This document shows positions 56,501 to 64,000 of a stretch of DNA of 64,000 bases, piece by piece; position 1 is the stretch's first letter; every line of letters starts with the position of its first letter. The position numbers and the translations under genes are program-made. The notes below the pieces were generated by a model. That model was not told the origin of the DNA, did no database searches, and was given only the letters and a program-made list of their open reading frames with translations. The stretch comes from Haliclystus octoradiatus (Eukaryota > Cnidaria > Staurozoa > Stauromedusae > Haliclystidae), in NCBI GenBank assembly GCA_916610825.1, contig OU744449.1, forward strand, positions 5,252,743 to 5,316,742. Reading direction: 5' to 3'.

Positions 56501-59500
56501 ATATTCTTGCTGCTTTCTTTATATGGGTTCATTCTCACTGATTAGAGCATAATAAGATGAAATTTAATGGGAAAGTTTTTGTTTTGTATCATAAAAGTCA
56601 TACAACTGGTGAATAAAATCCATATAAGACGCATTTACCACGAAGTAAGTCCGGGAAGATAATACAATTTTGCATAAATCCACCGGGTTCTTTTTGCTTA
56701 ATTAGTATTATTCTCGCTTATATATCGAAATAAACAGAAAACTTTTGTATTTGTGGCACTTTTGCATCTAGATAGGACGTTAGCAAAAGAAAATGAATTG
56801 ACTGGTAAACCGTTGCTGTTTTATAATATTATTACCAATACGACATATAGCTTCGTATTCTTTCTCTATGGGTAATAAGAATTGTGTCTACGTGTTTGGT
56901 CTTCACAGCGAGATCACATATATCATGAAAATATTATGTGGTACTACTTCTCAAAATGCTTATAGTTAGTCGACCATGTTTCCTAGAACGTATCTGCATG
57001 CTACGGTTCAAACCCCTATTCTTGAGGTATCTTTTAATCATGATTTGATGTAATAAATCGCTTTATTTATTCGTTTATTTATTATTTGATGAGTGGCTTC
57101 TTCTTTTAATTACAAAATTCAAATACAACAGTAATTTTGAATGTGAATTATTAAACGTTGAGTTTTTTTTATTTTAGTTAAGCTTCTTTCTGTTACTTAT
57201 TATTTATTAGAAAATTTATTTGATTATTGGAATTTTTCTATTATAATATCATTTTCATATGATTTTATATATGACACAAATAATTATGGAATTAATAATA
57301 CAACAAATGAAAGCTCAAATGTCTCTCTTGAACAATTAGTCAAGGAAATATTTGATAGCGGTTGTGAGGTCACTCCTCCCATATTGGGTTTTTATATTAC
57401 TTCCTATCACTTTAGAAAGCTATTTCCTTTTCATATGTCAGATTGCAATACTAGTCAGCAAGTATTATATAAAACATTTATAACAGTAAAAATTAAGGTA
57501 GAACAACACCAGTATTTTAAATAAGGCTGGAGGAGACACAACCGAATGACTACGTTTAAAAAGAACTTAGCTTATTAAAGTGTATATCCCAGATATTGGG
57601 AGATTGCTTCTTTAGATAGAGAAAAAATTTCTATTCGTACATGATCTTCTTGTGTTTTTACTTTGCGCGATCATTTCTCCTTCAAAATGCAGTCAAAGTG
57701 ACGATTTTGGGTTAATTTTGTGTCTCACTCTTTTTCCTCGAACAGGAACCCGTTTATTTTCAACAAGAGAGTTTACACCGGAAAAAACACTAAACTTTTT
57801 ACTTATTTGTCTCTAAATAAAAAACCGCTAAACCAAATGACAATCTGCTTTCAGAATGAATTTTCAACGTTCAGTTGCAGATTTAGAGTTATATTTGATC
57901 AATATTCAAGATCCAGGTAAAGAGATATAAGCCTCTAAAGTCAAAAGTTTTTAGTTTTGGATTTTTCTCACTCAAGTGCTCACGCGATTAACACCTCTTT
58001 ACGACTTCGTCTAAGTAGGTTATCGCTGCTGGATATTGAAGGTGTGTAACTATTTTTAATACGCATCAACTATGCCGACTATGCTTGGACGAAGTCGCAA
58101 AGAGGTGTTAGTCGTGTGAGCACTTGAGTGACAAAAATCCAAAACTAAAAACTTTTGACTTTAGAGGCTTATAACTCTTTACCTGGATCTTGAATATTGA
58201 TGAAATATAGCTTTAAATCTTCAGCTGCACGTTGAAAAATTTATTCCGAAGGCAGATTGTCATTTGGTTTAGCGGTTTTTGATTTAGAGACAAATAAGTA
58301 AGAAGTTTAGTGTTTTTTCCGGTGTAAACTCTCTTGTGGAAAATAGGTGGGTTCTTGTTCGAGGAAAAAGAGTGAGACACAAAAACGTAACTTTAATTGC
58401 ATTTTTGAGGGGGAAATGCTTGCGCAAAGTAAAAATACAGGAAGAACATGTACTGATAGAAAATTTTTCTCTATCTAAAGAAGCAATCTTCCAATATCCG
58501 GGGTATACACTTTAAGAGCTTACATTGTCTTATTAAATAAAGTAAAATACAGCTGAATGATATATTCAACACTCTGCAGCATAAGAAATTGCGAGAGGAA
58601 ATCTCGCGGGAATCTAAACATTTGTGGCACCATCATGCAACACAGCAGGCAGCTGCAACTTGTATACAAACGATGTATTTTGTTTCTGGAGGAATTTACA
58701 AAATCTCAAGTATAGATAATTAAATTGTTTGTATCGACTGCCGTTAAATGCTTAATAAGTAATAATTAAAATTGAAATCTGATCGTAAAATAGAAATAGA
58801 TACGACCAACAATTCCTCCTATATTTTAATTTTCTTCAAAATCCACATTTTGCATAGGACGTATCAGAAAGAATTGAAGTAAATTGCAATAAATACGCAA
58901 GGTTACGGAATCAAATTAAGGGTGTATGAATTATAAACCAGCTACATCCATGCATTTATGGCACCTCAGCCTTGTATTCCACTAGACGAAATATCCATCT
59001 GGACATTGGTATTTGTACCAGCTAGACATCCGATTTACACTATATCAAAGTAATCCGGTATGCCATTGTTTCTTAAGCAGAGCAAGATCCACTCTGCTGC
59101 GAATGTGGGGATAAAATTGATCCGGTAAATGTCATCGCTGCAGAGTATCGTGATGTAAACGATCAAATCCATTTTCAATGTTGCTGATGACTCCATGTTG
59201 AGGTGCACAGGTCGTGTTGCTACGGAGGTGCTGTAATCATGCGGCACCTACTTAATTATCGAACGCAGGTAATTCGATCTGTGTATTCGTCAGAGTTAGG
59301 CCAGTGCATTCCAACAATCAACCGGTATAATTGTTATAGTGCTCAATACTTATAGCCGGTACGATGTCTATACGGTATAGTGGAATCCCCACCTTAGTGT
59401 ACACTGGTTGGGACATTGGACACCTGGTCATTCGATTCAGACGGTGTAGTGCTAAATAAAGTTATATGAACAGAAACCGATATATGCTGTTTCTCTAGTC

Positions 59501-62227
59501 CACTATATTTCCAATTTCGAACAAATTTAATTTTTGAGAATACAAATGAGATTGATTGACAAAATCTATAATTTGTAAGAGTATCACGAGAAACTATGAA
59601 TATAACTAAAACCTATAGATCATCACGAATTCGATAGCTTTAGCGGAGCTAAATGCTAAATCATTAAATCTGTATAACACATGGCACCCAATTCTGCTAA
59701 ACTACTGAAGTAAAATGGTTTGCCGAGTCTTGGCGCAGATGCTATCATTTAATTGAAGGTAAATATTTCATAATAGGTCTGATCCTTTGTCTATATACAT
59801 AGTGAACGTGAGTACATGTACTGACTAATGGCATAATTACACAACGTAATTCAACCTTAATATTTGTTCAAACAATAATTTACAAACACGTTTCGTATGC
59901 TGAATGAGCTCAAATGTGGATTATATGATCTTCCTAAGACCATAAGTCTCAAAATATGAATGTTAAGAAGCTTTTGATAAATGCTAAAGATATACCGAAC
60001 CGTATTCATTAAATTTAATCTTAAATATATTTAGCTATCTTGATTGATCAACCACAAGGTTTCAAAGTGAAAACATTTTGATTAGATAAAAGTTGTAAGC
60101 TCCAAACCACAATCCGACGATTTTGTGAAAATATCACAATAGAAAAACATTTGCTAATTTGTAAGATATGTAACTGTTTTGATTGTGTTTTTTAATATGA
60201 TCCTTATTGTATATAGAGACGATGCTATTTCAGGTTAATTTGAGGTGATGTCATTTTGAGATAATTTTTACAATTAACCATATACTCTGCTTCTTATAAC
60301 TTGTAGCGTTTATACCTTATACAAACCACTACACATATTTTCTCTGAATAAAAATGGTCAAAACGACATTTTTGCTAGTGGTTGTAGTTCAAATTGCCCT
60401 TATAGGCCTATTACATCATTCTGGATTCTATGTAGTGAAATGGTTGGTTTGCTGAGTGAATTGATGCTATATATTCTAACCAGCTTTTCATATTTAAGGG
60501 AATTAGCAGCAGTACTGATAAAGTTGAAAAGATAGACAAGCATTATGGGTATACCTTAAAGCATGGACATAACACTTGACGAGTTTTTTTTATTTCAATC
60601 AAAATGTTTAGATTTAAATTAGTTATATTTCACAATATTTTGAATTAATTTAGATATTTACTTTTGGTTTCAAAATGCATATAGACATTTTTAATTAGCT
60701 TAAAGGAGCAAAAATGACCGGCAGGCGCTACGCACTAAGGATCACGTGCACGCTTATTGTTATAACACAATGTTCATTGTTGACATGAATCTTATAACAA
60801 GTTAGGCCTGCGTATAACAATTGTTTCAAAGCGAGACGGTTGAATTACGGTAAGCATAAATTCAACTTGTGCTCGCAGCGGTCGCCGGTCAATTTTGCCC
60901 CTTCAAGTGTAGTATTTTACAAAGCATTTGTATATTATGGAACGGAAATACAAATCGAAATATTTAAAAACAGAAAACCAAAAGTTTTCTTAAAAATTTC
61001 GAGACAAAGAAAGGTGAAGCAGCTTGTATATGAACGAAAATACTTCTAGAAATATAGATTAAACCCATTCACAATCAGAATGAAGATACTAAAATTCGTA
61101 ATCAAATGATAATAATGCATTTAGTTGGCCGATATATCCTCGCCTATATATTCTGCAATGATCTCAAATGAAGAGATGAACATCAATGGTATGATGATAA
61201 TCACTATATTTACGATTGTAAATCAATATAATTTTCAGAGACTTCAAAGATATTCGCGTGTTCATGATATAATTACTATACTCTGTATTTTAACTCTGTA
61301 TAAAATATATTTTACATGATCAATTTTTGGTAGTAAATTGGAAGGGTGATTGAAGAATGATGACTAGAATACACTAATATAGAGCAAGTATATAATAATA
61401 ATAATGGTAGTCAGAGAATCAGTCATTAAGTTGTGATTTGGAATTTCACAACGTTTTACAATATTGCCAACATTATATCTAATCGAGCATATATTATACA
61501 TATACTAGATATATTCACCATATATCTTTTATAAATAGAACTGATCCATGTTTGTATATGTAATTGGTATGTTACATGTATATACGTATACAATAGCGAA
61601 AACTCTATATCATTTTCAAGCAAGAAAATTTATACTTGAAAGAAAACTCACTAGATTCAAGGACATATTTGCTTGTTTTGAGATAAAAGCGTCTGGCCAA
61701 CTTTAAAACATTTTTTGATTTGTAGATACATCTAAAGATAGTGCAAAGTACTTGGATGCTGGAAATGCAAAATCAATTTTATAGAAACAAGCGGGCTTTC
61801 AAATGTATCTTGCAAGAATCACATTTTCAAAACAATTACAGATACGATGAAATCATGTGATGTGACATTCTTCGTCAAACATATATATATATATATCATG
61901 TTGTCCAATATACACAGACAATGGGTAGTATAATATGTACCATAGATATATACGATAAACATACCATACGATATATTTATAATGAATACTTTCACATATA
62001 TTTGTCAGCACGTACTTGAATAAACCTTAAAGGTTAAATGGTGACATATTGGACCGACGTACAGATGTAAAAAATGGGCGGCACGAAATCATGAAGTAAT
62101 CATCGTTTTTAACTGCCAATGCAAAGATAAATCTGAGACCTGAATGATTAACAATTAAGAACTTACCTTCATTCAACCATCCAATAGCCAATACAAAAAA
62201 CACTACCATATGAATTATTTTTGTCAT
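50546..62227 (-). CDS. Secreted or membrane LamG-follistatin/Kazal protein (3' end unresolved)
   Basis: Exons (minus): 62227-62167, 56035-55847, 55088-54954, 54280-54067, 53204-53020, 51633-51532, 50749-50546; all phases agree, giving about 363 residues. A signal peptide (MTKIIHMVVFFVLAIGWLNEG) is followed by a LamG domain over four exons (DHHWSLRR, YTASFNGKRQWIDFDA, CIGNPSYCAQGLSLGFWIRL, MAWCYMTMTWSGINGLKFYL, MITIGKPMN, DMAHLVIWYYEL, VCCFEKSG), a Lys/Thr/Pro linker, and a cysteine-rich unit: a follistatin-like hairpin (CKSLRCQHYSTC..YCSC) plus Kazal core (C..VCGSNGRTYINECTL..C..VTHDGVC). The LamG has the same Cys-x6-Cys insertion and VCC ending as the 32168-41613 gene. The Kazal exon ends in phase 1, so at least one exon follows. 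A nearby acceptor gives a short end at 50478-50399 (stop 50401-50399), making a secreted protein; a charged tail-like exon at 48035-47856 could instead be used after an unseen TM exon. Confidence 0.75.
53576..53857. mobile_element. 282-bp Harbinger-like MITE
   Basis: Left end GGCCCTGTTCACGAGGAGGG and right end, in reverse complement, GGCCCTGTTTACAGGCCTTT are inverted, with an inner AGTTACCCG/CGGGTAACT pair. TTA flanks both sides (53573-53575 and 53858-53860), the 3-bp target of PIF/Harbinger elements. Lies between two LamG exons. Confidence 0.7.
55640..55757 (+). mobile_element. 5'-truncated SINE copy
   Basis: GCATTGTGAGTAGCTGC, ATTGACAATCGAG and GTCGATACCGTCTCAAT match the 3' half of the SINE at 20976-21330. 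It ends about 90 bases from the LamG exon at 55847. Confidence 0.6.
57567..58522. repeat. Giant palindrome, arms about 430-450 nt
   Basis: Left arm 57567 to about 58015 and right arm about 58087 to 58522 are inverted copies along their full length, for example GGAGATTGCTTCTTTAGATA versus TATCTAAAGAAGCAATCTTC, AGTTTACACCGGAAAAAACA versus GTTTTTTCCGGTGTAAACTC, and GACTTTAGAGGCTTATA. The loop is about 70 bp. Open frames within it are incidental. It lies in intron 1 of the LamG-Kazal gene and, if transcribed, would fold as a long hairpin. Confidence 0.85.
58920..59480. other. Less AT-rich block of unknown nature
   Basis: Noticeably less AT-rich than its surroundings. The minus frame 59247-59035 is open for 70 codons but shows no domain, signal peptide or splice context. 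Could be an old repeat or a gene remnant. Confidence 0.3.
60704..60902. mobile_element. piggyBac-like MITE, copy B
   Basis: 199 bp, flanked by TTAA (60700-60703) and TCAA (60903-60906, one change). Shares GGCGCTACGCACT, AGGATCACGTGCACG, AACACAATGTTCATTG, GGCCTGCGTATAACAATT and GTGCTCGCAGCGGTCGCCGG with copy A. In intron 1 of the LamG-Kazal gene. Confidence 0.8.
61876..61899. repeat. (AT)n microsatellite
   Basis: About ten AT units; a second (AT)n run lies at 62263-62281, flanking the region of the LamG-Kazal signal-peptide exon. Confidence 0.6.
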
Positions 62228-63677
62228 ATTTATTTGAATTCCTTTACATTACTTCTTGTTAAGCCATATATATATATATATTTATCATGATTTGAATTTT
62301 CAATATATATGAAGTTTCTAAAATGTTGTATTTCGTGCAAACATATTCTCCATTGATTGGCACCAGTTTAAATAATTTGCGATAAGCGACAATTTCACGT
62401 CCTGTTTCTGTTTTTATTTCTATTAAAGACAGCACATTTCAAATTTCAACGTTTCTTTTAACAAGAGATTTGCCCTTGCCCACATCTCACTGTTGACGCC
62501 TTTTGTTGGGTTAATTTGACAGAAAACATGAATAAATAATAAATGAAGTTGGTCTGAGAAGTTAGTAATATTTACTCTATTAAAATTTAACTTAGGCATG
62601 ATTAGTGTAATATTCTTGTTTCTTTTCAAACAGATCACCGTCATTATTAACGTAAGTGTGGTTTTAGTTTTTTTATGATTTCCAAAGTGTGTTTATTCAT
62701 CTATCACAGTTTCCATATTTTGGAAATAATTGAAAATTCACTGCTTGATAAACACCTGCCTCACTATCAAATGTTCGACTGAGATTAAGTATATACTCCA
62801 GTAAAAATATTTATCTCGTCAAAGAATATTTCAAATAGCACATCCTAGGCTTTGAATGCTAAATACGAAAATAGACAAATATACCTAATTAACACATTGG
62901 ATTCATGATTATAAGGGCCACGCGTTGTATATCACCTGCTTGGATGATGTTGTAGTGATTTAGCATTTGAAAATTTACAAATATTAAAGTCCTTGATGCT
63001 GTGTTATCATACACTCCTAAAATGCTGATACAAGAATAATAACGTTGTCAATTGGCCCTTTGCTTTTGTAATAATCGCATTTCATAAATATATTCATTAC
63101 GAGAAAAAATGAGTCAATTAATCATAATATTTAGATCGTATAAAGTGTAGAAAATATTTATGCTTGTAACAAGAAATTGTGTTCTCGAAACTTCGAAAAC
63201 AATATATTCTATAGAAAAAAAAACAGAGGAGCTTAATCGTCCGTTAAGCAATATTGAAGACGACAGCATATTCTACATTACAATTTGTTAAAAAATTTAT
63301 CATTTCACAATACAATTGAGTTAAGAAACAAATTTAATCTATTAGAAAGGAATTTTTATGTGACGAAAACAGATCACAATTTATGGGGAACCTCCGTTGG
63401 CAGATTTTATCTCATATACTATACTTCACATGTGCAATTGAGCATCCTCCTTTTTGTGATTCATAGTAAAATATACAAAAACTTTCGTCCTATTTCAAAG
63501 TCAGCAGAACAAGTCGTATATATATAAGGTTGAACTAGCACCTTAACGATGAATATTTGCATGACGTCTTCCAGTATGCATGTAAACTTGAACATAGAAC
63601 TGGGAACGCTCTCACTCGGATACAGTATGATGTGCTTGAAGTGTGAATTTAATCAATTTGTCTTACTTCTCTAACAG
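62228..63677. promoter_or_regulatory. Upstream region of the LamG-Kazal gene
   Basis: AT-rich sequence 5' of the start codon at 62227; should contain its promoter. No gene is supported: the open frames at 62423-62644 and 63285-63527 have no recognisable domain. Confidence 0.35.
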
Positions 63678-63733
63678 GACTTATCAGCAGCTTTTGATAC
63701 TGTTGATCATGAAATTTTGCTTTACTATAGATA
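63678..63733 (+). pseudogene. LINE reverse transcriptase fragment
   Basis: Reads DLSAAFDTVDHEILL, the conserved RT block of CR1/Jockey-type non-LTR elements (DLSAAFDTVDH), then runs into a stop. The fragment is cut off by the SINE that follows. Confidence 0.7.
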
Positions 63734-63734
63734 G

Positions 63735-64000
63735 TAATTGAGATGGTATCGCCCTACCGAAGGCCCGGTAATTACCACTCTTCTATTCTATGTCTAGATG
63801 AATGGCTCTTTGCGATAAGAGCAGTGATTGTAAACACTCTTTTTTAATGATCTTAGTTGCGACATTGCAGATAAATTTTAAGAGTTCCATCCGCTATCCT
63901 TAGATGGTACTCATTTGATGTTTTCGATAAAGTCAAGGCTGAGTTGACCTTGATGGGATTTGAACCATCGTCAATCAGATATGATCACATCTGAAGATCG
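63735..64000 (-). mobile_element. SINE copy, reverse orientation, cut by window edge
   Basis: The reverse complement carries ATCTTCAGATGTGATCATAT, the B-box-like GGTTCAAATCC, TTGACTTTATCGAAAACATC, GAGTACCATCTAAG and GGGCGATACCATCTCAAT, matching 21008-21300. The tRNA head continues beyond the window. Confidence 0.75.

Noticed and set aside
57720..57920. Open frame within the palindrome
   Set aside because: Its inverse copy lies in the other arm and is not maintained as coding; incidental.
59035..59247. 70-codon minus-strand open frame
   Set aside because: No recognised domain or splicing context; kept only as part of a compositionally odd block.

Overview
The window is AT-rich, intron-rich eukaryotic DNA from an invertebrate animal. 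The evidence is spliced genes with GT..AG introns, extracellular-matrix modules typical of Metazoa (LamG, EGF, Kazal, ShKT, peritrophin-A, matrix metalloproteinase) and a mixed load of Penelope, LINE, SINE and MITE-like repeats. The species cannot be fixed from sequence alone; a tunicate would fit but is not proven. Exons were assembled by eye from splice sites, reading-frame phase and family resemblance.

Layout: (1) 957-11013 (+), a phytanoyl-CoA dioxygenase domain protein (PHYHD1-like), 5' exon missing, one small internal exon not located. (2) 13266-16931 (-), a complete 284-aa matrix metalloproteinase ending in a ShKT domain instead of hemopexin repeats. (3) 18020-23946 (+), a 332-aa protein resembling axonemal/sperm microtubule inner proteins (tentative). 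(4) 25433-30380 (-), a complete 462-aa secreted expansin-like protein (double-psi beta-barrel plus CBM63-like domain) fused to a peritrophin-A chitin-binding domain. (5) 32168-41613 (-), a 600-aa single-pass membrane protein: LamG, EGF-like, ShKT, Ser/Thr/His-rich stalk, TM, Pro-rich tail. (6) 50546-62227 (-), a paralogous LamG protein with a linker and a follistatin/Kazal module; its 3' end is unresolved, with a candidate cytoplasmic-tail exon at 47856-48035.

Four of the six genes (2, 4, 5, 6) are secreted or cell-surface proteins that would act on, bind to or remodel an extracellular matrix. Genes 4-6 lie in tandem on the minus strand and genes 5 and 6 share a LamG domain with the same cysteine insertion and the same C-terminal VCC motif, so they look like a local duplication followed by exchange of downstream modules. 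The expansin/chitin-binding fusion suggests a polysaccharide-containing cuticle, tunic or similar coat as the substrate.

Repeats: a frameshifted Penelope-like GIY-YIG remnant (left edge), arrays of a palindromic GTTCATGAAC word in the PHYHD1 introns, LINE C-terminal and RT fragments, a tRNA-derived SINE family (three copies), a 1039-bp Mutator-like nonautonomous element with a 9-bp target duplication, two copies of a TTAA-flanked piggyBac-like MITE, a Harbinger-like MITE, a long-TIR foldback family (three copies) and a roughly 950-bp near-perfect palindrome. No CRISPR array, rRNA or convincing functional tRNA gene was seen.
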